54,101 nt of DNA, from positions 1 through 54,101 of the forward strand of contig MU619336.1 in NCBI GenBank assembly GCA_025201805.1. Direction: 5' to 3'. Made by a program: the position numbers and the translations under genes. This stretch comes from Parasitella parasitica (lineage: Eukaryota > Mucoromycota > Mucoromycetes > Mucorales > Mucoraceae). Shown in pieces: positions 1 to 11,362 of the stretch. The stretch's first letter is position 1; every line of letters starts with the position of its first letter. A model generated the notes under the pieces. The model did not search any database, was not told the DNA's origin, and was given only the letters and a program-made list of their open reading frames with translations.

Positions 1-455
1 CAAAAAATTGCTCCAAACTATGCGAATATGTAATCAAAAGATGTCTTATAGTCTAATGCACTACTTTGAATTACTTGTTTTTGTGTTTGAGATCTCTAAA
101 CACTGTTGTCATACAGTTCTCGTCTTTTTTCTGACAATAACACATTAAAGTTCCCAGGGACCAAAAAAAAAAAAAAAAAAATCAGGCGCCTAAAATCTAC
201 GCTGGCTTTACAAAGACACACACTTTTGAACCATTCCAGTATTACAGAAAAGACGGCACAGGTTCAAATAGCCGTTCTACTGTGTAACTGGATATAGAGA
301 GCCCAGCTTGGTACTTACCTGGCAAGACCTTACTAGAAGACGCCATTCATAAAAATTTATTGCATAGAAATTTATAAAATCCTAAGAACATAAATATTAA
401 TATTGCAATGATTTTAGTTCAATTTTTACAACTGAAAAACCTAGATTCAAAACTA
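1..455. other. Gene-poor AT-rich sequence, no gene seen
   Basis: I see no convincing coding region. There is an A-run of about 19 at 163-181 and otherwise unstructured AT-rich sequence. At 312-324 a 13-base match to the conserved 5' end of U1 snRNA occurs, but the rest of a U1 gene does not follow; read on the minus strand the same bases are simply a perfect 5' splice-site consensus. Confidence 0.5.
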
Positions 456-1087
456 TTGATTTATTGATTGATAAGTAGCCTTTTTATATAAAATAAATTT
501 ATAATCCATTATGATTATAGCACAGTAGTAATCAGAGCAAGACCTATCTATATTTAATCAGGTAATCATTGCGAATGTGAATCATTCATCGATAAGTCTA
601 GCTTCGCAATTAAGAGTAAGTAGAACCCAAATAGGTCCTATGGGGCCGCATCCTGTGTACATTGACAAAGGATGTTGTACGGTCTCAAGCTGCGAAATCG
701 AAACACCACACTGCGTTTAGCTGGCTTCGGGTTTTTACCAGCAATTGTTTTGGACTTCCCTGGATTTGTTGTTTGCCTGTCACCCTTACCCTATCTAGGC
801 AGATTGCAAACATCTGATTTTAATCAAGCAGGAATCTTGATAACGCTGAGGAGTCCGGGGCCTTGGCTGGCCGGTCTGGGTTGGTAGGATTACATTTTGC
901 CATTATCACGTTCAATGGTAGTTATAAAAATATTGGAAACCCAAGTAGGGCGTGTTATCCCTTACAAAAAAAAAGAACCCATATAGATGGTAACTTATAC
1001 AAGACATTCTATTGATTACTTCTATTTACTATAAAAAAAAATTGTGAAAATTGAGTGGTAAACATGGAATTCTCTGGATACAATATA
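456..1087 (+). repeat. Dispersed repeat, copy A (interrupted)
   Basis: The blocks 456-634 and 974-1087 align with the reverse complement of 49630-50010. Shared stretches include the run around 590-632 (the segment from AATGTGAATCATTCAT to TAGAACCCAAATAG) and the run around 985-1035. Copy A lacks roughly 50 bp present in copy B around 490-510 and differs by further small indels and substitutions, so both are old, diverged copies. I see no intact ORF or terminal repeat that would name the parent element. It is most likely part of a decayed transposon. Confidence 0.7.
635..973 (+). mobile_element. SINE-like retroposon with poly(A) tail and target-site duplication
   Basis: This 339-bp segment interrupts copy A of the dispersed repeat; copy B at 49.6-50.0 kb is uninterrupted at the matching point, so the insertion is seen directly by comparison. 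It ends in a run of A (965-973) and is flanked by a 13-bp direct repeat (622-634 and 974-986, 12 of 13 identical). Poly(A) end plus target-site duplication is the signature of LINE-mediated retroposition. The interior is richer in G+C than its flanks. A weak B-box-like stretch lies near 697-706, but no convincing A box or tRNA, 5S or 7SL head was recognised. No protein is encoded, so this is either a SINE or a processed copy of an unrecognised RNA. Confidence 0.65.
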
Positions 1088-1266
1088 TACACTTGGAAAC
1101 AATAGAATTCCATATATATTGGAGACTGGCAGCCTTGCAAAGCAAGATGGACCCCGTGTAAACGAAGGTCGGTTTTTACCGTAGCGTGGCGAAGGTGCAA
1201 AAATCAACAGGGTGAGTGGGATGACCAGCTCATGTTTTTACAATAAATTTAACAATGGATGTATGA

Positions 1267-2310
1267 AAGTACCTTCATAGCTACAAAGGTCGCGACAGAT
1301 GTCTCGTGTATTTTACTGAACACACTCTCAAAGAATGGTCTTTTGCACAGTTCAAGCGTCATTTTGAAAGTGCTACAACTTCACCTTCGGAAGCTAGCTT
1401 GGTCTCAGCTTATTTACACAGTTTAAAAAGCATAAAAAGAAACAAAAAAACCCCATACGATGCATTAGCGAGGGTTCAAAAGCTGATAGAATAGGGAACT
1501 TGACGTACTTTTATTACCTTCTTCCAGACACCAGCTTAACACCTGGTTTATCTGTAGGTTAACCAACCATAATAAGCTGCTCCTACCACGCTTAATTACA
1601 ATCTGCAAGGATCTTCCTCAACCTCGATCTTTAGCGGCAATAATTACTCCACCATTGTGTTCAGCAAGTTTCCTCTCGACCCTAGATCAGGAAAAGGAAA
1701 ACACTGTGAAGAAGAGCACACTAAGATAGATAGATAATCATTCGAAACTATTGGAGATGATGAAGATGATGAAATGATGAAAATAATGAAGATGATGAAC
1801 TGATGAAAATGATGAAGATGATGAGGACTTGATTGAAATCGACAATGAGAAGGCTAAAAAATTGAAGCAGTATCGAGCTGTGAGCATCAAGGGTGCCCTG
1901 AATCACAGATCTCTCAGTGATCTTCGTATATTGTAACGTTAAATGGCTTTAACAAGTTTCTATAATATCTAACTTGTATACATAGATCGTTGTCATATAT
2001 TTTCACCCATGGACATGACAGCAAATACAAGTCGATTTGTAGCGCACTATTAAATGATGATCATTGCATGCGATTATGTCAATCGCAATCTCTTTCAGAA
2101 ACTGATGGTTTATTACCCTTACTCACTGATCTTACAAACGTAAGTAGCTTCCAAAAATATTATTTGCATGAGCTAACTTATATGACGAGTATATAGAATC
2201 GTGCTGGCGCCCATATTGAATTCTCTGACCCATATATCACTGATGTGATGAGCGGCTCCAAAGTGATAATACGGTCTCGGAATCTATCAGAGACTATGAC
2301 TAAAAATTAA
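1267..2310 (+). pseudogene. Decayed coding relic, possibly gag-like or a dead host gene
   Basis: Several stretches read as plausible protein but are broken. From 1282, after a possible acceptor at 1279-1280, the frame gives YKGRDRCLVYFTEHTLKEW and runs to TAG at 1492-1494. After a frame change, 1497-1730 is open again. An acidic segment (DDEDLIEIDNEKAKKLKQY) lies at about 1822-1935. A stretch from 1990 to about 2139 ends at a good donor, and one from 2197 to 2310 follows a TATAG acceptor. No single splice model joins them without stops or shifts. The first part vaguely resembles a retroelement capsid segment, but I do not recognise a family. GAT/GAA-rich repeats sit at 1755-1830. It could also be a poorly modelled multi-exon gene. 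Confidence 0.35.
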
Positions 2311-3233
2311 TTTACACTTGAATCCTTTTTTTTTTTCAGGGACAAGAATTATCTAGTAGCATGGTAAAAGTTTGATAGTGCTGCTTCGTACATGCAATGG
2401 AATGGTATAGCTAAAAGCGCATATTATAGTCAATTCATGCCATTCGAGTTCGCATAACATATAAAGTCATATAAATCGAAACGCATTACAAACATAATTT
2501 AAGATCTTACCAATGAATGTCGCGTGAAGGAAAACACTCCTGATTAAAGTGCTTTCCCTTATACAATAAACATTTAGAATGAGAATAAATAATGACAAAG
2601 ATATCAAGTATGGCAAGGTCCTCAGACAGCAGAAGCAAGCGGGAATGAGTCTTTTGCTAGTGGATACTAAATACCGTGTTGACCATTTAAGAAAGAGAGG
2701 TAGGGAGGGCCTAATAAACACTATTGTTTATTGACTCGCACAAAGATCGTGGCGTGTATTGGGCATGGCTACGCCACCTGTGTAGCATGCGAATAGAACG
2801 CAATGAATACGAATTCTATACAGCGAATTGTATGACAAAAAGCGTCTGAATTGCTTTGGCACCAGCACGGCAGCAGTAAGTTTTACCTGGTTTCTACAAA
2901 CCACTCAATTAACGGATATGTAACATGCCAGAAGCAACAGAAAGGCGGATGTGGGACACTGTTCAATAGGATGAAAGATATTAACAATTGTGAAAAAGCA
3001 TAAATCTTTCAAAATGGTTGAATAGACCCTTCTATTCGTAGTTACATTTGTTAGGTGTATCTTTTAATAAATGCCACTATAAATCTGTACGCTTGCCTTT
3101 ACAATGCACATCTTCATGCTAAAGTATATAGTATACACAGTTATTAAACAGTATAGAGATGTAAGTTCATTTTTTATTAAACAAGTTGGCTGATGAATGT
3201 ATGTATATATAATCTATTTTATTTGATTTCTGC
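2311..3233. other. Intergenic sequence, no gene seen
   Basis: AT-rich DNA without a supportable ORF. It lies downstream of the RRP9 stop (that gene reads leftward) and so includes the RRP9 3' UTR. A 12-base pyrimidine run followed by CAG near 2327-2340 looks like an acceptor and may belong to the coding relic to its left. Confidence 0.5.
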
Positions 3234-5113
3234 TTAAATGATTCTTAATTTTACTGAAGAAGGCTCCAGTTCAATTACTTTTGTACAATTCTTTACACCA
3301 TTCTTCAATCTAATCCAACGACCCAGCTTTAACTCCTGGCCAACACCAACAACAAGAAGAGTACGTTTTGAGGGGAAAACGGTCTTAATCTGGATGCTAT
3401 TGACAACACCGTTGACGGGAATCTGTGCAATTTCGCTGAAACTCTTGTTGTCTGCTGCTAACTTCCATACGCGAACAAAACCATCCCATGAGCCCGATAC
3501 GAACAAATCGGAATATCTGAGACACGCAACAGCCGTGATCCAAAAAGGTGTACTGATATCGCCTTCTGATTCGCTTTCAACCGTATTTAATCCATGAGCA
3601 GTCGATACAGAAAAAATGGGCTTTTTACGATTCAGTTCCCATAGAGAAATAACACTAGATTTTTTGTCTTGTTAACTCGCATATATCCGTAAAATAGACA
3701 TGTTTACTTACCCACTATCACCACCTGTAATAAACATACTTTCATCAATCTGTGCTATACAATCAAGTGTTCCTTCTACAAACAAGGGACGATCATTTTT
3801 ATCAGGATTTTTTGTAGCAATGCCGCCTCTATATACAAGCTGTGATTCCTCTGGAATTTTCCACACTCTCGCTGTTTTATCTCTACCGCCTGTTGATACA
3901 CAACGTTCACGGCCAAGGGTATCAATGTCCGTAATATGATCTTGGTGGCCAAATAATGTTTCTATATAAGCACGTTCGTCAATGTTCCATAATTTGATGG
4001 TACGGTCATGAGATGCAGAGTATAATTGATTTGCTCCTTTGCGGAAGGTAAGGCCCTTTTTTTTTTTTTGTATTTTGATTAGATGTCCATCAAGATATTC
4101 AGTGCAAGAGTAAATAGTCAACTTACAGAAACGACGTCTCTATGTTGCGTAAACTTGGCGATATGCTTATCCTCTTTAACAGACCAGATGTTGATCACTT
4201 TATCTTTTCCACCACTTGCAAGGTACTGTCCATCAAAACTCAATGCAAGACATAAGATATGTTCCGTATGCCCCTCGAAATTCTTGACACCTTTTCTACC
4301 ACCAGGAAATGTATGTAATTTCTTAAAGGTTTTAGCATCCCCTACGCAAAATACATTATCAGATAAAAACAATCAGCGCGAATCAAAGCGAAAAAAACTT
4401 ACATTTGATAATTGATCCTTCTTTGGATGCTGAATAAAATATGGAGCCGTTTTCGGCCAACGCTACTGCTGTAACCGGAAGTTGATGCCCACGACATGTG
4501 TTGGTTTTCAGGCTTTCGATATCATCAAATTTAAACTAGTAAAGAAACATAAATAAGTTGTCCATATCAGGTAAAACATTCTATACATACATTGTCGGCA
4601 ATACGCAGATGAAGTCTACCCTCGCTTTCGTCCTGCATAAAGAAAGTTTAATTCACTGATACAATATAAAATTTAAGATTCTTACGTCGTCTTTCTTTAA
4701 GCGCTCGGCAATAAGATCTCTGTCGAGGTCGGCAGCGTCGAATCCTGTAAGGTCATCTGTAGGATTCATTATTGAGTGCCAAATAATTATGTCAGTTACC
4801 AAAGCCAAATCTTACCTTCCAAAGTTTCTTCGATGCTTCCCAAATAGGCTTTGGCAAGACGAACACGCTTTTCAGCAGCAGTTTCCTCAATTTCCTCCTC
4901 AGAAGATTCCTGATCGCTTTCAGCAGACAAGTTTGCATTGAAATGATCGTCATCCTCTTCATCTCCTTCGATGTCACTGTCAACAGCTTTAGATACGGCT
5001 GGACGACCTTTATGTTGAGCTTTGCTGGCAGGGACTTTTCTTTGCACAGTACTGGTTGTCTTTGCAGGACGCTTACGTTTACGAGTGTTGGCGAAAAAGG
5101 AGTCGACGGCCAT
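3234..5113 (-). CDS. RRP9: U3 snoRNP protein Rrp9 / U3-55K (WD40)
   Basis: Seven exons on the minus strand: 5113-4816, 4756-4686, 4632-4591, 4535-4403, 4341-4127, 4055-3712, 3654-3234, giving 507 aa with an unbroken frame. The N-terminus is basic (TRKRKRPAK) with an acidic stretch near residues 45-75, as expected for a nucleolar protein. The rest is a WD40 propeller with clear repeats (GGKDKVINIWSVKED, SASHDRTIKLW, TGGRDKTARVWKIPE, SGSWDGFVRVWK). Rrp9 binds the box B/C region of U3 snoRNA and acts in SSU processome assembly for 18S rRNA maturation. All introns use GT-AG. The 3' splice site at 4057-4056 is odd because it directly follows a run of 13 A rather than a pyrimidine tract. Transcribed divergently from ASA1. 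Family identification is strong; exact splice points are inferred. Confidence 0.93.
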
Positions 5114-5489
5114 AGTTTGTTAAAGAAGTAAAGTATTGAAAAAAAAAGCAAACCAAACGTTTTGGCACTTGGATAAAAGGTAAGCCACATGATTGTAGGT
5201 CACGAATGACAGGTTGATGGTTGAATTGAATGCATGAAAACGCATCTCCCAAAGCTTGGAATGCATGCAATCGTATATAAATACATTTAGATTACTTTGA
5301 ATTACGTAGCTTTGAAGCTTAGATGCACAGTTTATCACTGATATTGCCATTTTTGTTGACATTTAGTCGCAATAGATGAAAAAGCAGGTAGTCAGATCAA
5401 AAGAATTGAAATCCCGGATTGTTTTATTAGTAATGTAAAAGATACGTGGTCGATGCTTCCTTGGACAATTTAACGAAAAAAAAAAAAAA
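5114..5489. promoter_or_regulatory. Shared divergent promoter region, RRP9/ASA1
   Basis: This 376-bp spacer separates two start codons facing away from each other and must carry both promoters. A run of about 16 A lies immediately before the ASA1 ATG. I see no clear TATA box for RRP9. Rrp9 (ribosome assembly) and Asa1 (PIKK chaperoning) could be co-expressed as growth genes, but that is inference. Confidence 0.5.
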
Positions 5490-6820
5490 ATGCCAGAAGC
5501 ACCACCGCCACCAACTTATATATTTCGAGAGCATAAAAGTACAGTAAATTATGTACATTTTTTTTGCCAAGATCAGTACCTGGCATCCTGGTATGACATT
5601 ACAAACAGGCATCAACCAAAAGCTGTATTCGATTAAAACGTTTGATAGTGATGCTGATGGTTGGGTTATCGTTTGGAGAATGAAAACAAGGAGAGTGGTA
5701 AAAAAATGGAAGGCGCACAAAGATAGTTGTTTAAAGGTGGTGACGATGGATGAACACACGCTGATAAGGTGTGGTTAAACACTACACGCGATTGGCATGA
5801 TATAGTAATTCTTTTTTTTTTATGCTGCTAGCCAAGGCAGAGATAACATGATCTATATTTGGAAATTACACATTGAAGGCGAGAATCAAGATCCTACAGT
5901 GGATGCGTCTATTGTGTATAATGCATTGGGATTTTGTAAATTTTCTTTGCATATGACTCAAGATGGTAACATTTGCCTCTAGTTGAAGGAAACTCTCAAG
6001 AGCCTAATCCTGTTTCTAATCTTTAGAATCGTCATTGATATGTTTTCCATCAAAAGATATTGCAATGGTAAAAAAAAAAAAAAAATTAAGCTGTGAATAA
6101 TGGGGTTGAGGATACACAGAAATACTGACTCTAACAGTAGTTTGATATTTACGACTTGACTTATCAATGCTATGTACTTCAAAATATTGGGCAAACTGAT
6201 AGCGGTACGCACCGGCTAGGCGCATGTATGGCAATTGAACTTTTTAAGACATCCGATGGGTTATTTGTACTCTCGGCGTACGAAAGCGGGTCAATAGCAT
6301 TGTGGGAAATCAAAGAAAGCAAGCCTGTACTGATTTGGCAAAGGAAAGAGCACCAAGAACCAGGTAAAATAACGAAGAGCTATATCTTGATACTAAGCTT
6401 TATATTGAAAACATCTATCAGTTCTCGATCTGTCAATAGATTCCTCTAGGATATTTGCTATATCGTCATCAGTGGATAATCAAATATGCAAACATTCATT
6501 AACGACAGGTGATGTTATCAACAAGATAACGATAAAAAAATCTGGGATCATGGCGGTGAAAATTCGACCTGACAATAAGGTATTTGCATTAGGCGGATGT
6601 GATGGAAGGTACTTTTGTTCAGCTTCCCTTGACCACACAAGAAAAAAACTCACATCAGTTTAATGACAGAATCAGATTATTCTCTGTTAAATCAATGAAG
6701 GCGTTGGCTGTACTATCGTACCATAAAGATACAGTTTACGGTGTAAATTTCAGTCAAACTGGCAATTGGTTGATTTGCGCAAGTCAAGACCACCGTATCA
6801 GTCTGTGGAGCATATTTTAA
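5490..6820 (+). CDS. ASA1: ASTRA-associated protein 1 (Asa1/GNB1L), WD40
   Basis: Seven exons: 5490-5590, 5649-5768, 5832-5965, 6027-6067, 6141-6363, 6422-6608, 6670-6820, giving 318 aa. The protein is essentially all WD40 repeats. The N-terminus (TYIFREHKSTVNYV, then SCDADGWVIVWRMK) and the C-terminus (GNWLICASQDHRISLWSIF) match the Asa1/GNB1L type, whose length is usually 320-440 aa. Asa1 is a subunit of the ASTRA complex and supports maturation of PIKK kinases such as TOR and ATM/ATR with the TTT complex. Exon 4 is only 41 nt; the intron before it (5966-6026) ends in a good CTAAT branch site and TTTAG. The acceptor at 6421 was chosen because it alone gives the expected PVLDLSIDSS reading. 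Family call is strong, individual short exons moderate. Confidence 0.85.
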
Positions 6821-6860
6821 ACAATATCACATGGGGCTAGAGGGTTTATGGTTTCATATA

Positions 6861-6996
6861 GATAACGATAAACCAGTGGGAATCCAGGTTGTGTGCGACA
6901 TAGCTGTCGAGCTGGCTTAAAACTCAGGAATTCCTATCTTTATCTTTCTATACGAATTATGCTATCTATCATGCACATACCCAATTCTGATTTATC
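6861..6996. promoter_or_regulatory. Cluster of GATA motifs upstream of the ammonium transporter
   Basis: Seven GATA cores fall within about 135 bp: forward at 6861 and 6867, reverse (TATC) at 6935, 6941, 6963, 6967 and 6993. Fungal ammonium permease genes are commonly under nitrogen control by AreA/NIT2-type GATA factors, so this cluster is a plausible nitrogen-response element. The motif is short and the region AT-rich, so part of the clustering may be chance. Confidence 0.45.
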
Positions 6997-7089
6997 AGTA
7001 TATACGAATATTATAAATAACAAGGCATTATTTTTACAATTATTTGCATTTCTTTTTTCATATATCACATTAAAGTTAAAAACTACAAA

Positions 7090-8632
7090 ATGGATGAAGC
7101 TTCGACTCCTACCTACAATGCTGGAGACATTGCCTGGGTCTTAACGTCTACTGCTCTAGTGTGGCTAATGATCCCTGGCGTTGGCTACTTCTATTCTGGC
7201 ATGGCTCGCAGAAAAAATGCATTGTCTTTGATTATGTGCTGCGTTTTGTCACTAGTCGTGGTCAGCGTGCAGTGGTTTATATGGGGCTTCAGTTTAACAT
7301 TTAGCAAAACAGCTACAAATGGTTTTATTGGGAATCTTGACAATGCGTTCCTGCGTGGTGTTCTCAACGAACCGTCTATTGGTGGTGCTGCAATTCCTGA
7401 TCTCGTATTCTGTATTTTCCAGTGCATGTTTGCTGCATTGACTCCTGCACTTGCTATCGGCTCAGCAGGTATATATAAGATAAATGTGCAACCTTCTATT
7501 TTATAACAACTCAATCGTTTATCCAATCAATAGCTGAACGTGCTCGCCTTTTGCCTATGATTATCTTTATCTTCATTTGGTCAACTCTTGTATATAACCC
7601 CGTTGCCAGTTGGACTTGGAATGCTAACGGCTGGAGCGCTAAATTAGGAGCGATTGATTACGCAGGTGGCGTAAGTAATTGTGTTTGCGCATTTCAATTG
7701 AAAGCTATTTGACACACATTTTTACTTAGACTCCTGTTCATATTACCAGCGGCTTTGCTAGTTTAGCGTATGCATTGATCCTGGGACGACGTGAGGGACA
7801 CGATCGTGACAAGAAGGACGAGTTCAAACCTCACAATATGTCTAATGTGGTACTTGGAACAGCTTTACTATGGTTTGGTTGGTTTGGCTTCAACGGTGGA
7901 TCTGGTCTATCTGGAAATCTTCGTGCTGCAATGGCCATTGTTGTCACCAATTTAGCAGCTTCAGTTGGTGCCATCACTTGGATGCTCATTGATTACCGTG
8001 TCGAACGTAAATTCTCAGCTTTGGGTTTCTGCTCTGGTGCCGTTGCTGGTCTTGTTGCCATCACGCCTGCCTCTGGCTTTGTCGGCCCTGGGCCCGCTGT
8101 TGCCATTGGATTTTTGGGTGCTTGTGCTTGTAATGCTGCTGTATATTTGAAGCATTGGCTCAATTATGACGATGTTGCTGATGTATTTGCTGTTCATGGT
8201 GTTGGTGGTTATATTGGTTCCTGGTTAACCGGTATCTTTGCGGAAGCTTATATTGCTGCTCTTGATGGCTCCACTATTATTGCCGGTGGCTGGATGAATC
8301 GTCATTGGGTTCAACTTGGCTACCAAATTGCAGAGTCTACTGCTGGCGCAGCTTGGTCATTTACCATTACTTACCTTATTTTGTTCATTATGAACAAAAT
8401 TCCTGGTCTCTCTCTTCGCGTCGATCGCGAATCTGAACTTCAAGGTTTAGATGTTGCAGAAATTGGCGAGATGGCTTATTATCACGTTGATAAGATTGTT
8501 GGTGTCAACCAAAACACTGGGGAAGAACAAGTTGTCAAGGAAGAAGTTCAAGGCTTGAACTTTGATGCACAAGCACAAGGCTCCATGGGTTCTCAAAAAC
8601 CTTTTAGCAAAGAAAGCCTCAATAATGTTTAA
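7090..8632 (+). CDS. Ammonium transporter (AMT/MEP family)
   Basis: Three exons: 7090-7468, 7534-7670, 7730-8632, giving 472 aa, normal for fungal Mep/Amt permeases. The protein is a plasma-membrane channel-like transporter with 11 predicted membrane segments, starting WVLTSTALVWLMIPGVGYFY. The family signature is present: Asp168 in DYAGG, with the pore twin histidines at His176 (TPVHITSG) and His328 (FAVHGVGG). The extracellular N-terminus is short and the cytosolic tail of about 60 residues is hydrophilic, ending KPFSKESLNNV. No key residue is missing. Whether it is a low-affinity carrier or a Mep2-like sensor cannot be told from sequence. The upstream GATA cluster fits nitrogen repression. 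Confidence 0.95.
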
Positions 8633-9239
8633 ACCAGCCTATACGCCACCAACTCATTTCTTTCAATTTTTCTTATGTAATTAACATACTAATTTACACA
8701 AACTTACTGCCATATATTACTACTATTACCAATTATTTCTTTATCATGTAAAATAAAGCAAAGCATTAATAATTTCCTGCTGTTGTCTTGAAATAGCCAC
8801 ATATTATTGTATAAAATATCATAAGCGCAAGAACGTTTTGTAGATCAAAACAATACGTACCATTGTTGCAAGTTCCTTCAGAAGTTTTTGACTTCACAAT
8901 GGTTCGTACAACAGTAATATTGAGAACTCAGGCATTTGCGCAGCATTTGACGTCCAACTTTGTTCTGCAGCTCATATATCGCCAGCGATATTAGAAAAAT
9001 TACACAAGCACTTTTATTCTGTATGATATGCAGCCGTAAAATCATTACTCTACACATGGTTTGTCAAGTTCTCTTCGACATTTTCATTTGCAATTCCCTT
9101 GAACCACAAAAAAACCGAGTCATTTGCTCAATTATGCCACTACTGCGTGTACTTGAGTTATACAGTGTGATGAAAATTATCATGTGTAAGACCACGAAGA
9201 GTCGTTTATTAATATAATGTTGTGCACATTTCTATCATA
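8633..9239. other. Convergent intergenic spacer
   Basis: The 3' ends of the ammonium transporter and the START-domain gene meet here. AATAAA-like motifs follow the transporter stop near 8752. The 85-codon open frame at 8960-9217 has no recognisable features and is probably chance. Confidence 0.5.
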
Positions 9240-10181
9240 TTACTTGCTAGTGATCTTAATTGTAGTTGGTCCCTTGATTCCGGTAACAACAACGACCCGA
9301 TTCTTCTTATCATCAAGATCAACAGTAGATTGAGCATTACCACCACTACCAATAATAGACACATTGATATCGTTGGGATACATTTTTGTTGACACTACCC
9401 ATTTGATATCACCAACATCGTCTACGTTGCACGAATATTCCTTGGTGTCGTGTTCAAAATTTTCCGTTTTGAAACGTGCGGTACATTCAAGTGTAGTAGG
9501 AGCGAACCCGTACTCCCCAATGTAATTAACAACGGCACCAGCACAAAGAGGTACCTGCTGCTCAATGCCCTTTAAAAACGAAGTGGGGATGTATCCAGCC
9601 AAATCGATCTGAGTAATGTACGTAATATGTATACCTGTGTCTGTCTTTGTAATCCTCCATCCGGAAACGATTAGCTTGGCACGAACACAACCTGAAACTT
9701 CAGGAACAGACTCATCCTCAACAGAGGTCATTACAACACAGCATTCAGTATCTGACGCCTCACGAAGAGAGGTTCCAGCAATATCACGAGGGTAAACAGG
9801 CCAAGGTGCTTTAAGTTTGCTCCAGAACAAAGATTCGCCTCTGCTATACATTTCTTTGATTTCAGACGTATCAAACTTCTCGTCCCCTGGCAGAATATAA
9901 CATTAATCATATTGAATTCTACACATTAGCTTGTACTTACAGATCTTTCGACATCCAGGTAGAGTAGCAACAGATAAAACTTGTTGAGTAGTGAATTCAT
10001 GGCCCACGAGATCAGTTTCACCGCGAACAATGGAAATGGGACTAGTGTCATCAGCTTTGCGGTAAAGCTTTACGCCTGCTTTTTCTTCGCTGAAATCCCA
10101 GCCGTCTAAACTAGCAGAGAGTTCTTTTAATAGAGATAGCGCCTTCTGAGCTGTTTCAGCATGAGGGTTTACGAGTGTCAT
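9240..10181 (-). CDS. START-domain lipid-binding protein
   Basis: Two exons, 10181-9941 and 9886-9240, giving 295 aa. The junction restores RKIWDEKFD, the conserved turn of START (StAR-related lipid transfer) domains. The domain covers about residues 25-220: GVKLYRKADDTSPISIVRGE, then WPVYPRDIAG and TYITQIDLAGYIPTSFLK. START domains fold as a helix-grip pocket for a sterol, phospholipid or ceramide. There is no signal peptide or membrane segment, so a soluble cytosolic protein is expected. The C-terminal 70 residues (about 225-295) are predicted beta-rich and are not part of START; I do not recognise them. Ligand unknown. Confidence 0.82.
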
Positions 10182-11362
10182 TATTTAAAAAAATGAAAAA
10201 GAAAGGAGCTGAAAATTTGCCCAGCTTTGTGAAATGTACATGAATGTTTTATCTGTGTAACTTTGGTACCTTGAAGGCCAGTCGTATGCACAGTGCTCAG
10301 GCAAATTTTATCCATCAAAACTGTCAAACTCTTACACATAATCAAATATCTTAACGTACCAGGAGTTGACTATTTGCCCTTAAAACTCTATCAGCTGATT
10401 TTGATTCAACTACGTTATAATGATTAGTATTCATTACTTTTTTGAAAAAGCTACAAGTGAGAAATCAAGCCGTATTCCTATTACTGTGCATTGACACATC
10501 AGTATTCAAATAACTTCCATTATTCATCTTCAAGAGAAACATAGTAGATACAAACTGTGATGTCAAAATATTTTATATGCGTAGAGTGATAAAGGCATTT
10601 TCAAAGTCTGTCAGATAGAAGATCACATAAACCAAGATAAAGGTTACCGTATGAATATGCTTGATAAACACTTGATAAACACTTGAACTACTGCCCAAAT
10701 ATTGTTTTTGATATCGTGTCAATCAATGAACCTAATATTTCATATCAACATAGTTTCAAGCACTTTTACTATTTTTGTTCCCTTAAAAAAAGTACCCAGA
10801 AGCTAGTGCAGTAAATCTTTCCAGATTTACGAAACACAAATATTAAAATTATAAGCAAATTTGGGTACAGATGTTTTGAGGTTTTATCGAAAAAAAACAT
10901 ATTACATTTATGAGAATTGGGGTCGTTGTATATTAGCTTTCTTGAATTGAGCATTGACCCGGAAGGCAATTTGAAAATTAGTAGTTGCTTGACTTGGGTT
11001 TTAAGAAGCAAATTATGCTGATAATATTTTATAGTGAGAGACTAAAAAGGAATAAAGATTGTTTTTTTATCGAGAAGAAACAATTCATTTCTACAACTGA
11101 TAATGCCAGATTCCAACTGACTTTTGCATACAACCTTGTTATCTGCGACATATCTCAAATAAACTGTAAAATAAATAGGAGACACGATCGCTTTATCTTA
11201 TCATTTATCATCTTGGCAAAATATCTATTAGTTTAATTTCATGGTGATAGACGTTACTTTTCTTCTTCAGAAACACCTGGAAGGAAATGTTATCTAGGCC
11301 TCCTTTAACATACAGACGACAAGGTAGCTTTATTATCAAAAAGTATAGGGTATTGCGAAATC
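10182..11362. other. Intergenic spacer of about 1.2 kb
   Basis: Contains the promoter of the START gene at its left end and the 3' UTR of the WASP gene at its right end. I see no supportable ORF. A small tandem duplication (TTGATAAACAC twice) occurs at 10660-10682. Confidence 0.5.

Noticed and set aside
5966-6026. Coding-looking LPLVEGNSQEPNP frame inside ASA1
   Set aside because: It is out of frame with both neighbours; the stretch has a good donor, CTAAT branch site and TTTAG acceptor and is treated as an intron.
8960-9217. 85-codon open frame between AMT and START genes
   Set aside because: No recognisable motif, AT-biased composition, in a convergent 3' UTR region.
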